A DNA stretch of 64,000 bases. Source: Actinomyces graevenitzii C83 (GTDB lineage Bacteria; Actinomycetota; Actinomycetes; Actinomycetales; Actinomycetaceae). The stretch covers positions 1,342,613-1,406,612 of the forward strand of contig NZ_JH470338.1 of the NCBI RefSeq assembly GCF_000239695.1, given 5' to 3'. The notes below the pieces were generated by a model that was not told where the DNA came from, did no database searches, and saw only the letters and a program-made list of their open reading frames with translations. Positions 44,687 through 53,700 of this stretch are shown here, in pieces (positions within the stretch are counted from its first letter, which is position 1; every line of letters starts with the position of its first letter). Made by a program: the position numbers and the translations under genes.

Positions 44687-45421
44687 TTAACTCATCCCTA
44701 GGGCTTGCAGCAGCGGGTTATCGGCGCGCACTTGGAAAGTACGCATCCACAGGTCTTTGTCTTTAAGCTGGCTAGGCGGGGCGCAAGCCAAATCGGTGCG
44801 GTTAAGCAGACACAAATACTCGCACTGCGCCTGAGCCGCCACCAGATCATGGGTGGACATAAGCACGGCCACACCCGCCTGACTCAGCTCTTTAAACAGA
44901 TCCGTCAACAGCTCCTGGGTGGGCATATCCAAGCCCGTAAAAGGCTCATCCAACAGCAACAACTGCGGCTTTAACGCCAACGCCCGAGCCACCAGCACCC
45001 GCTGACGCTGCCCACCCGAAAGCTGCTCCACCGGCCGCGAGCGCAATTCACTCATGCTTACCTGCTCTAGGGCACAGTCGGCAGCCTCTAGGTGCTCTGG
45101 GCGGGGCCGACGCAGCCAGCCGAGCCTGCCGGTAAGCCCGCTTAACACCACCTGACGCACGTTAATGGGAAAATCCCAGGCGAAAGCGTGACGCTGAGGC
45201 ACATACCCAATGCCGCGCCGGTCAATGCGCTGGCCTTGCCAGGTGATAGTGCCGGTGCTGGGCACGAGCCCTAGGATGGCCCGCAGCAGCGTGGTTTTGC
45301 CGGCCCCATTGGGACCGATCAGCCCCATGAACTGGCCTTGGTCTAGCTTCAAGTTGACCTCTTGTAGCACGCTGCGGCCGCCCAGCTGCACGCTGAGTTG
45401 GTTTACTTCTAGCATGGTCAC
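44687..45421 (-). CDS. Metal ABC ATP-binding protein, anchored-repeat cluster
   Basis: A 244 aa nucleotide-binding subunit (TIGR03771-like). Walker A GPNGAGKTT, signature LSGGQRQRVLVARAL, Walker B LLLLDEPFTGLD and a switch His in STHDL are present. The motif GIGYVPQRHAFAWDFPI is typical of Zn/Mn transporters. It overlaps the upstream binding-protein gene by four bases, consistent with one operon. Confidence 0.92.
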   Translation of the reverse strand: MTMLEVNQLSVQLGGRSVLQEVNLKLDQGQFMGLIGPNGAGKTTLLRAILGLVPSTGTITWQGQRIDRRGIGYVPQRHAFAWDFPINVRQVVLSGLTGRLGWLRRPRPEHLEAADCALEQVSMSELRSRPVEQLSGGQRQRVLVARALALKPQLLLLDEPFTGLDMPTQELLTDLFKELSQAGVAVLMSTHDLVAAQAQCEYLCLLNRTDLACAPPSQLKDKDLWMRTFQVRADNPLLQALGMS

Positions 45422-48060
45422 TTTCCTGATGGCTGTGCTTTTAGCGCGTTGGTGGTGCTGGTGGCGTCGCCTACCGCAAAGCGCAAGGTGGTGGTGGCCT
45501 GGTAAGTTTTACCGTCCACACCGGTAGCTTTGAAGGAGACTTTGACCAGGTAAATGCCAGGTTTGGAGAAAATCCAGTTGGCGTGCACGTGGGTGTTGGT
45601 GTCCACCCAGATGTCTTGGGCGCTGGCGGCGGAGTCGGCCAGCACTTTGGGTTTACCGAAGGTGCCTTCTTGCAAAATCAGCCAGCTGCGGCCGGGGCCC
45701 TTAACCTGCTCGATGCGCATGTTTACCCCGCCTTGGATCAGCTTGGTTACGGCTGGGTCTTGGGTGTTCCACCCCAGCCAAACCAGCTGGGTTTTTTGGG
45801 TTTGGGGTAGCACATAGACGCGCTTGGAGTCGGCTAGGAATTTGTAGTCTTCGCCTTGCGGTACTTGGATTAGGGCGCCATCGCGTACACGCAGCACGGT
45901 TTTGTTGGGGTCGCGCCATACGGGTGAGGCTGCTGAATCATCTCGTAGGGACACGGTTAGTTTGCCGCCGATTAGGCGCGGGCCCAGGTCTACGTGTCCA
46001 GCTTCGATTACCGCTGGGGTTTGTGAGATGGGCTCGTTTGCGGCCACGTTTTGCTCTAGGGCCGGGTCAGCACTGGGGGTGGCTGAGGTGCCCGGGTTGG
46101 TGGCTGCGCCGGTAGCGCCGCTGGTAGGGGCCGTGGTAGCGCCGGCAGCACTGGGGGTGGCGCCGCTAGTGGGCACCCCCTTACCTGCATTAGCACTGCC
46201 TGGGGTTTTTGCCGACGACGCCGCTTGGTTTGCGATAGGCCTGCCACCTAGGCAGCGAGCCAGGGAGTTGGCATTAAAACGCATCATCGCCTGATAGGTG
46301 GGGGCCTGGTTATCCAGGGTGTCGCCGTAAAGCGGGCATACTTTCACTCCGGCTTCACTGGCCACCACTTTCAAGGTGGAGCGGGTGCGGGCCAGATTTG
46401 GCTCTAAAAACACCGCTTTAATATGTAGGTCCTTAATGGTGGCGGCGAGTTTACGCCGATCAGCCAGGGAGGGCTCACTAGCCGGGTTGGGAGCCACGAA
46501 ACCAGCCACTTTAAGCCCATAGGCGTTAGCCAGGTAAGCGTAGGCGTCATTGGTGGTTACCAGTTGGCGGTTAGCTTCACTAATAGTGTCCAGAGTGCTT
46601 TTAACCTGGGTGTCTAGCTGGGCCAGCTGGTTTAGGTAGCGTGCGGCGTTAGCCTCATAGACACTCGCCCCGGCCGGGTCAACCTGCTTGAGTTTGGCGC
46701 AGATTACCTTCACATAGGCGGCCGCGTTGTGCACGTCATGCCACAGGTGCGGGTCAATTTCCCCATGCACGTGTTTGCCCAGCACCGCCTGGGGCAGGAT
46801 GTAGGCTTGCGTGCCCGCACGGCCCACAAAACCGTAGCCTTGAGGCACTTGGGCTAGGGTGCGCGTGGGCACATCCACCACTACCCGCTGCGGGTCTAGG
46901 GCTACATGGCCTGGTACGTGGGCCGCCCCAGCTACGACGACGTCGCTCTGGCTGGGTACGCTGGCGCCATCGCTGGGGGTCGGGCTAGAGGTGCTACCGG
47001 TCGGGCTGGCAGAGCCACCAGGGCTGGGCGCGGAGGCTGAGCTGGTGCGCCCGGCGGGACTAGCCCCGCTGGGCGTAGCGCTAGCTGAAGCACTGGCTGA
47101 GCTAGCGCCCGGGTTCGTGTTGGCGCTCGCAGCGGGGCTGGGAGTGCTCGCGCTCGCAGTTTTAGCGGCTGACGGCCAAGCCTGGCCGCTAGCCTGCTTG
47201 TCGGCTACCAGCATGATGCGGCCAGCTTCTAGATCCACGCTCACATCGCCGTGGCCCGGACCCAAAACCACCCGACCTTCACGCTTAGCTACAGCGGCGG
47301 CGTCGACCCCCACCGCGAAAGTAAACGTGGCGGTTTTAAACTCCACGTTTTTACCCTTAACCGGGCGCAGGCGGGCCTTAAACTGCACCCGATACACTCC
47401 CGGCTTAGTGAAAGCCCAACTCATATGCTGGTGGGCGTCAGCCGGCAAGCTGACAGTGTCATGTTTATAGTCGCTGGCCGCGTCAAACCCGTCATGGCTA
47501 GAAAACCCCAGCTCCGGGGTGCCAAAAGTGGTGGTCAGGTAGGAGCTAGCTTGGCCCGGGCCCTGCACCGAAACCACCTGCAAATCAACCTCACTGGCCC
47601 GGTTAGCACCATAACGTTTACCGTCACCAGACACGCGCATCCCCAGCCACAGGGTATCCAAAGCCCGATCCTCAACCAGCGGCAAAATCGTGGCCCCCTG
47701 CTTGGCGGCCTCCTCGGCGATAGACACTGACTGGGCACTAGCGGGCAGGTTGGCATCCAAGGCGCGAATAATCGAATGCTGCTCCAGCAACAGGTAGTTA
47801 CTAAAAGCCAAATCCGCATAGGCCACATCCCGAATAGCCCGCAGTGAGGGCTCATAGGAGTGCGGATCGGCGCCGTCGGGAACTAGCTGTGAGACCGTAG
47901 CCCGGCCTCCCGCCACATTACGCACTAGATCGGCCAGAATGCCGGTGGTGGTGACCACCCGCAACTGGCCGTCGCGGGCGGGATCTACGCCGACACCGGC
48001 GCAGCCCGCCACTAACGTTAAAACTAGTGCAGTCTGAATTACAGACTTAACTAGGCCCAT
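45418..48060 (-). CDS. Metal-binding lipoprotein with inserted surface repeats
   Basis: An 880 aa fusion. The lipobox LVAGC gives Cys20. A ZnuA-type binding domain starts with GADPHSYEPS (metal His) and then is interrupted by an actinobacterial surface-anchored domain (TIGR03769-like; LDTLWLGMRVSGDGKRYGAN, HQHMSWAFTKPGVYRV) and a Ser/Ala/Pro-rich linker. The fold resumes near residue 435 with DPHLWHDVHNAAAYV and EPNLARTRSTLK. A second linker and repeat domain (HVHANWIFSKPGIYLV) end the chain. This matches the family TIGR03772. It should bind Zn or Mn at the cell surface for the permease downstream. Confidence 0.88.
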   Translation of the reverse strand: MGLVKSVIQTALVLTLVAGCAGVGVDPARDGQLRVVTTTGILADLVRNVAGGRATVSQLVPDGADPHSYEPSLRAIRDVAYADLAFSNYLLLEQHSIIRALDANLPASAQSVSIAEEAAKQGATILPLVEDRALDTLWLGMRVSGDGKRYGANRASEVDLQVVSVQGPGQASSYLTTTFGTPELGFSSHDGFDAASDYKHDTVSLPADAHQHMSWAFTKPGVYRVQFKARLRPVKGKNVEFKTATFTFAVGVDAAAVAKREGRVVLGPGHGDVSVDLEAGRIMLVADKQASGQAWPSAAKTASASTPSPAASANTNPGASSASASASATPSGASPAGRTSSASAPSPGGSASPTGSTSSPTPSDGASVPSQSDVVVAGAAHVPGHVALDPQRVVVDVPTRTLAQVPQGYGFVGRAGTQAYILPQAVLGKHVHGEIDPHLWHDVHNAAAYVKVICAKLKQVDPAGASVYEANAARYLNQLAQLDTQVKSTLDTISEANRQLVTTNDAYAYLANAYGLKVAGFVAPNPASEPSLADRRKLAATIKDLHIKAVFLEPNLARTRSTLKVVASEAGVKVCPLYGDTLDNQAPTYQAMMRFNANSLARCLGGRPIANQAASSAKTPGSANAGKGVPTSGATPSAAGATTAPTSGATGAATNPGTSATPSADPALEQNVAANEPISQTPAVIEAGHVDLGPRLIGGKLTVSLRDDSAASPVWRDPNKTVLRVRDGALIQVPQGEDYKFLADSKRVYVLPQTQKTQLVWLGWNTQDPAVTKLIQGGVNMRIEQVKGPGRSWLILQEGTFGKPKVLADSAASAQDIWVDTNTHVHANWIFSKPGIYLVKVSFKATGVDGKTYQATTTLRFAVGDATSTTNALKAQPSGK

Positions 48061-50435
48061 GCCATCCGCCTGCGTGCCACCAGCACCGCAACCGCCAGCA
48101 ACATCAGACCACCAGCAACATTCAAGGCGCCGCTAACCGCACCGGTTTTAGCCAGAGACTTACCGCCGCTAGCGCTGGCCGCCTGGCCAGCCTTGGCAGA
48201 GCCTGAGGCCGCAGAACCAGCAGCTCCACTGGCGCTGCCACCTTCACTGGAGCCGGCACCGGAACTGGCCGCTGCGCCGTCGCCAGAGCCACCATCTTCA
48301 CCGCTGATCTGCTCACCCTGCTTGGGGGTGACCTGGGCGGAAATGGTCAGCTTGTAGGTGCCCGGGGCGGTAAACACCCAGTTCTGGTGGGCGTGAGTGT
48401 TAGCCGGCAGGGTGTAGGAGCTGCCCTCTTCCTGCAGCAGGTGCTCACCCACACCCCCACCCAGGCCGCCGGAGGTAAATACTGAGACCTTACCGGGCCC
48501 CTCCACACTCACCAGGGTGAAGGTAACCTCGCCGCTGGTTTTGCTGACAATCTCTTCAGCCTGAGAGTTCATACCCAGCCAGGGCACACCCGCGCTTTGG
48601 CTGGAGGAAATCATCCACACATCCTGGCCCGGGGTGGCCACAAAGTTAAGCGCGTCGGGGGCTTTAAGAGTGGCCTTGTCTCCCAGCGAGAAGGTCAAAG
48701 TTGCCGGGTCAACCCAGCTGGCCGGCTGAGAGCGGTCATCTTTCACCTGCAGCTTGAGCTTGCCGTCCACAATGCGCGGACCTAAGTCAAAGTGCCCTTC
48801 ATTGGCGTTGCCGTTGGCGTCAGGGCCCACCACGAAAGTCAGCGTGGCGGTGGCGCTAACCGCCGAAGAAGCCGGGTTTTCCTTCACCGCAGCGGCGCTT
48901 TGAGCCTTAGCCTTTTGGGCGCTGGTTTGGGCAGCTGCCCCCTGGCTGACAGAGCGAGCCTGGGCCACAAAACTCTGGGCGGGGCGAGCCTGGGATACAA
49001 AGCTTTGCGCGGCGGCCCGGGTGGTTACGGCAGATCGGCTTTGCCCGACGGCGGCGCGAGCCTGACTGGCAGAGCGGCCCTGAGCTGCGGCACGCGGGGC
49101 CTGAGCTGACTTAGCGCTGCGCGAGCTGGCCAAAAGCTGCTTGCCAGCGGGGTTAGCTGCGCTCGGCTTAGCCTTTACCTCGCCGCCAATGGCTGAGCGC
49201 GGCGAGGGGCTGGTGGCCGGCTTTCCGGCGCTCGGCTTGGGGCTAGCCACCGGGTTAGCCGGAGCACTGGGGGCGGCGCTAACACCAGGCTGAGCGCTGG
49301 GGGCAGTGCTGGGCTGGGCCGAGGGGCTGGCCACCGGCTGCGGAACCGCACTGGGAGCGGCCGAGGGCACTGCGCTGGGGGCCGCTGTGGGCTGGGCACC
49401 CGGGTTTTGGGTATCAGGGTTTTGCGGGGTAGGTGCCGGGGTGGGGGTGGCTTGAGTGGCGACGTCGCCTACCTCAACCCGATAGCTACGCACCGGGCTA
49501 GCAATTACCGTGCCATCACTGCGCTGAGCCAGCACCCGCACTTGCAGCTGGTAGACGCCGGCAGCAGAAAACACCCAGTTGGGGTAGGCGGCGGCCAGCT
49601 GTTGCGGGGCAATTTCTGAGCCAAGCGGGTTTAGCTCATAGTTGCCATCAACCAGCAGCGAGGAGGCCAGTTGACCGTTCTCATCCAGACCAAACAGGGC
49701 CACGCTAGCGCCCTCAGGGCCGCTGTAGCTGACTTCAAAGTGGGCGGCGCTAAATCCGGCCTGGGCCAGCTGGCTGGTGTCCCAACCCAGCCGTCCCTTG
49801 GGGGCAGCACTGGCCGGCTGCAGTGGCGAGTTAGCCTGGGTGCCTTGGCTGACGAAATAGCCACCCGGGCTGCCCGGGTAGTCGTCAGAAATGTTTTGCC
49901 AGGTGGAGGCCGGGATCTTTAAAGTGGTTTGGGCCGGGTTGTGGCTGGTTCCGGTGGCGCCATCCTTTAGCTGTAAGTCCACTTCCCCATTGGCAGTGGC
50001 GACGGCGTCGAAAATGCTTAAGTCCCCGCCCTCAAGGTTTACCGGCTTGGACTGGCCATCATTACTGGCCAGGCTAGCAGCGGGACGGGAAACGGAGCTG
50101 TGGGCGGCGCGCGCAACAGAGGCCTGCGCAGTGACCCCATGGGCAGCAGCACCCTGCGCAGCGGCGCCAGAAATCTGGGCAGCATGGGCAGCGCCAACAT
50201 GAGCGCCAGAGGGGCTGGCGACAGAAGCGCCCGCTAGCGGCGTCATGAAACCACACAGCGCCACAGTGGTCAGCGCGGCCATACGCCGCAGCCAGGGGTC
50301 ATTTAGGCGCTGCGGGCTAGAGCCAGAAAAACGCCCGCGACCAGCAGCTACACGCCATGAGGCAAAGTGGGAAGAATTTGCAGCACCCCGGGTGGGAGTT
50401 GAGGAAGGCTCGGCAGCCTGCAACCACGAAAACAT
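48051..50435 (-). CDS. Sortase-anchored repeat protein of metal ABC cluster
   Basis: A 794 aa surface protein (TIGR03773-like, ABC transporter-associated repeat protein). A long basic leader and hydrophobic stretch (about 52-72) form the secretion signal. Two choice-of-anchor M/TIGR03769 domains occur at about residues 130-330 and 530-700 (HAHQNWVFTAPGTYKL), separated by a low-complexity Ser/Ala/Pro tract of ~200 residues. The C-terminus has an LAKTG sortase motif at 761-765, a membrane helix and RRR tail. A Fur/Zur-like box lies just upstream. It is the first gene of the metal operon and overlaps the binding-protein gene. Confidence 0.88.
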   Translation of the reverse strand: MFSWLQAAEPSSTPTRGAANSSHFASWRVAAGRGRFSGSSPQRLNDPWLRRMAALTTVALCGFMTPLAGASVASPSGAHVGAAHAAQISGAAAQGAAAHGVTAQASVARAAHSSVSRPAASLASNDGQSKPVNLEGGDLSIFDAVATANGEVDLQLKDGATGTSHNPAQTTLKIPASTWQNISDDYPGSPGGYFVSQGTQANSPLQPASAAPKGRLGWDTSQLAQAGFSAAHFEVSYSGPEGASVALFGLDENGQLASSLLVDGNYELNPLGSEIAPQQLAAAYPNWVFSAAGVYQLQVRVLAQRSDGTVIASPVRSYRVEVGDVATQATPTPAPTPQNPDTQNPGAQPTAAPSAVPSAAPSAVPQPVASPSAQPSTAPSAQPGVSAAPSAPANPVASPKPSAGKPATSPSPRSAIGGEVKAKPSAANPAGKQLLASSRSAKSAQAPRAAAQGRSASQARAAVGQSRSAVTTRAAAQSFVSQARPAQSFVAQARSVSQGAAAQTSAQKAKAQSAAAVKENPASSAVSATATLTFVVGPDANGNANEGHFDLGPRIVDGKLKLQVKDDRSQPASWVDPATLTFSLGDKATLKAPDALNFVATPGQDVWMISSSQSAGVPWLGMNSQAEEIVSKTSGEVTFTLVSVEGPGKVSVFTSGGLGGGVGEHLLQEEGSSYTLPANTHAHQNWVFTAPGTYKLTISAQVTPKQGEQISGEDGGSGDGAAASSGAGSSEGGSASGAAGSAASGSAKAGQAASASGGKSLAKTGAVSGALNVAGGLMLLAVAVLVARRRMAWA

Positions 50436-50450
50436 GGCAGTCTTTCTAGT

Positions 50451-50470
50451 TGATATTGATTATCATTACC
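50451..50470 (-). promoter_or_regulatory. Fur/Zur-like operator before the metal operon
   Basis: On the minus strand GGTAATGATAATCAATATCA closely matches the Fur-family box (GATAATGATAATCATTATC) and lies 15 bases upstream of the first ATG. A Zur or Fur homologue would repress the operon when metal is plentiful (established for the family). No such regulator gene is in the window. Confidence 0.7.
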
Positions 50471-50530
50471 TGCTAAGTGTAGCGACTCTTTTTAGTCCTC
50501 ACAAACGCGCAGCTCCACAGCAAAGCGCGG

Positions 50531-50640
50531 GGACCACTAGCACAACCGCCAAGGACCACTAGTGCAACCGCCAGAGACCGCTAACGAAACCACCAGGGAC
50601 CACCAACGAAACCGCCAGGGGCCGCTAACGCATTTGTTAA
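50531..50640. repeat. 22-bp tandem repeats, five units
   Basis: Units such as GGACCACTAGTGCAACCGCCAG recur exactly every 22 bases (starts 50531, 50553, 50575, 50597, 50619). The last is half diverged. The array lies between the GH101 gene's end and the metal operon's promoter. Confidence 0.85.
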
Positions 50641-50648
50641 GCGGCCCC
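50618..50648 (-). terminator. Terminator hairpin after GH101 gene
   Basis: GGGGCCGCTAAC and GTTAAGCGGCCCC pair, with one bulged A, around GCATTT. It grew from the last tandem repeat unit and lies ~95 bases after the GH101 stop on the minus strand. Confidence 0.7.
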
Positions 50649-50740
50649 CGGCGGGGTGGGGCGCCTAGTTTTGAGAGGGAAATCAGGCACCCCTATTGAG
50701 TTGTGTATTCAATTGTGTCGATATTCAGTTGTAGATCCCG

Positions 50741-53700
50741 TCAGTCCTGACGCTTGCGGCGCAGCAACATGCCGCCACCGCCCAATGCCAGGGCACTTAG
50801 AGCCAACATTCCGCTGGCCACACCGGTACGGGCCAAACCACCGGGCTTTTCCGGCTTAGCCGGGGCTGCGCCGTGGCTGGGCTTACCAGGCTTACCGGGA
50901 CGACCCGGAAGCGGGGCGGAGCTGGCCGAACGGCTGGGCTGAGCCGTAGGAGCCGCACTGCCGGTCGGAGCCGGGGTGCCGGTGGGAGCTACCGTGGGAG
51001 CCGCGCTGCCGGTCGGGGCCGGGGCGCCGGTGGGAGCCACCGTGGGGACAGCGCTACCGGTAGGTGCCGGGCTGGGCTGAGCCGTAGGAGCCGGGGAGCC
51101 AGTGGGAGCCACAGTCGGCTCAGGGCTGGCGGTAGGTTCCTGAGTGGGAGCCATAGTAGGCGAAACCGGGGCGGTGGGCTGCGGCGTCGGAGTGGGCGTC
51201 ACAGTCTCAGCGCTTACTGCCGTGGTTACCCCAATGCGGTCGTTAGCTCGCTTGGTGGTGCACACCTCGGGGGTGGGAGTGGCCAGGCAGTCCACACCGA
51301 TCAGGTCATTGCTGGTGGGGCGCACGATCTTGACCATGCGCAGGTTGTCTACCTGCACCAGGGCGTCGCCGTCGCCGGCAGCAACCGTGAACTTAACCTT
51401 GGTGCCATCCTTAGCCACATTGAAGGTGACCGGAACGCGCTGGAAATAGCTGGCAGAAGCGTTAGTAGTGTGCTTCTGGTCAGCAGCCATCCAGTTCAGA
51501 GCCCAAGTGTGGTTAATAACCGTGGAGGGGTTCTTAACTGGGTTGGTGTCATTGACAGTCTTAACATCCAGGTAGTTCTGGCCCACCAGGCCTTCAGCGT
51601 TGGTGTTTACGGTAATCTCCGGCTCAGACTTAGCGGCCCCAGTGGCAGCCTTGTCGGTGGAGCTGGCCTTACCCTCAGCCGCAGCCTTACCGGTACCCTG
51701 GCTCTGGGCACTGGCCTGGCTCTGAGCGCTAGCCTGGCTTTGGCTGGCCGCATTACCGCTTGCGTCACCATCGGGAACCAGGACCCCTAGTTCAGCGATA
51801 GAGAGCAGGTAATCGGGCTGGTCAGCCTTGGTCTTGTAGTTAGACAGCACGCGCAGGCGAATCAGCTTGGCCTTAACCGGGCCGTTAAAGACAATCTGCT
51901 GCACCTGGCCGGTGTTTTGCAAAGTGCCTTCAGCTACCTTCTGGTTGATGTTGGCAGCATCCTGACCCACATAGACCTCGTAGCGTTCGGGACGCCCGTT
52001 GGCCTGGTCAACGCGGCTATTGATCTTCAGACCAGCCACGCTTACCGCAGAGGCGGCGGTGGGGTCATCGCCCTGGTACAGGGCCAGGTCAATGTCGCTG
52101 GGGTGCGCTACCGGGTGCTGCCAGTCCTTGTCGTAGAAGGTGGAAGCGTTGCCATCAAACATGTTGGAGGCCGGGTTGCTGGCGTAAGCAGCCGGGGCGG
52201 ATACCAGCTGCTGGTCGCCGCTGTAGTCCTTAACCGGGTTGCCAGGTGCCGGGGCGGGAGTATCGCCGTCGGTGGCGTTACCACACAGAACGCGAGCGTC
52301 AGCCCAGTTAGCGTGGTCATTGCCGTTACCGTTGCCGCCGTCGCCCACAATCAAGCGAATCAGCTTCATGCCGGTGACGTCGCCGGAAACCTCCTGAGGA
52401 GTGTTGCTACCGGTGATCACGCCGGTCTGCGGTACCACATCAACCCAGTTAGTGCCGTCGGTGGTGCCTACCACACGGAAGGTAACCGAGCCGCTCTGGC
52501 CATCTTGCACACCCACGGTGGCCTTGAAAGCCTTGCACTTGCCGCTGAGCTCGAAGCCCACATCGGCAGGAGAGTGGGTACCTAGACCCTTGGTGTACTG
52601 CTTGCCGCCCATCACGATTGGGCCGCCATCACCCTTTTGGTTTTCGCCAACCTCACTGTCACGCTCAACCGGACCCCAACCGTTGGAGTTGTACTTGGGG
52701 CTGAAAGGCAGGTCAGAGAGGTAGTTGACAGCGTCAGGTTTCACCGAGCCCAAAACCGCCACGTTAGTGTCACCACTAGCGCTGCGGGCGCTACCAGCGA
52801 TCTTGTAGGTGGCCGTGTGTACCACGTTAGCGGTGGAGCCGCCCGCACCCTGGGGAACCTTGACGGTCCAGGTGGTGGTGAAAGTGGCGCCCTTGGCTAG
52901 CTTGGCGGTGGTGGCCGGGGTGTCAGCAGTGGCGCTCCAGCCGCTAGGCAGGGTCAGCTTGCTGGTCACATCGGTGATTTCGCTGGGTTCGTTGTTCACC
53001 AGGGAGCTGGTCATGTGGAAGGTGGAGCCTTCAATGGCCGTCTCGTTGGTGTCAATTGAGGCAGCGGCACACGCGGGCATATCCGTGGTGGCACCCAGGT
53101 CCTCTACGCGGAAGTTGTCGAGCGTAAAGTCGTTGCCGTCCTGGCCGCCCTGGGTGTTGTACAGACCCACCCAGTAGGAGCCACAGCCACCCACGTTAAG
53201 TTCCTGTACATAGTGAGTGGGGCTGGTGGCCACCGGCATCACCGTGGAGTACAGGTAGTTAGCGTTTAGTCCGTTGGCACCCTGGGCGTCATAGGCGGTA
53301 ACCCAGTAGTAGGAGCCGCTGAGCGCGTTTTCGTAGTCATACGAAATGCGGTAGCGGTGTCCGGCCTTGAAGTTTACAGTCTGAGGCACGGTGCGGTAGA
53401 CCAGTCCCCCATTTTCTTCGTGGCTCTTTAGGGACCAGTGTCCGGCGACGGCGTCGTCGGTGGCCTTCTTGGAACCGTCCGGTAGGGTGCCGCCCTTTTG
53501 GGTGTAGGGGCCGTTGAGGGAGGCCAGTACCGTACGCGGGTCGGTGATTTCGCCGGCGTCGCCCTTAACGAAGGGGCCCCAACCTTCGGGGACATTTTCA
53601 AAGTCCTCAAAGGCGATGGTGACCGGCTTGTCGCGGGTGGCGCCCAGATCATCGTTGCGCTGCTGGCTGGCGGCGCTGGTGACGCCTTCACCTGAAGCAG

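Noticed and set aside
50531..50640. Tandem repeats considered as a CRISPR array
   Set aside because: Units are contiguous at 22 bases without unique spacers, and no cas genes are nearby.
50754..52900. Forward open frames opposite the GH101 gene
   Set aside because: Low-complexity Gly/Arg/Ser shadows of the repetitive Pro/Thr stalk, without ribosome sites.
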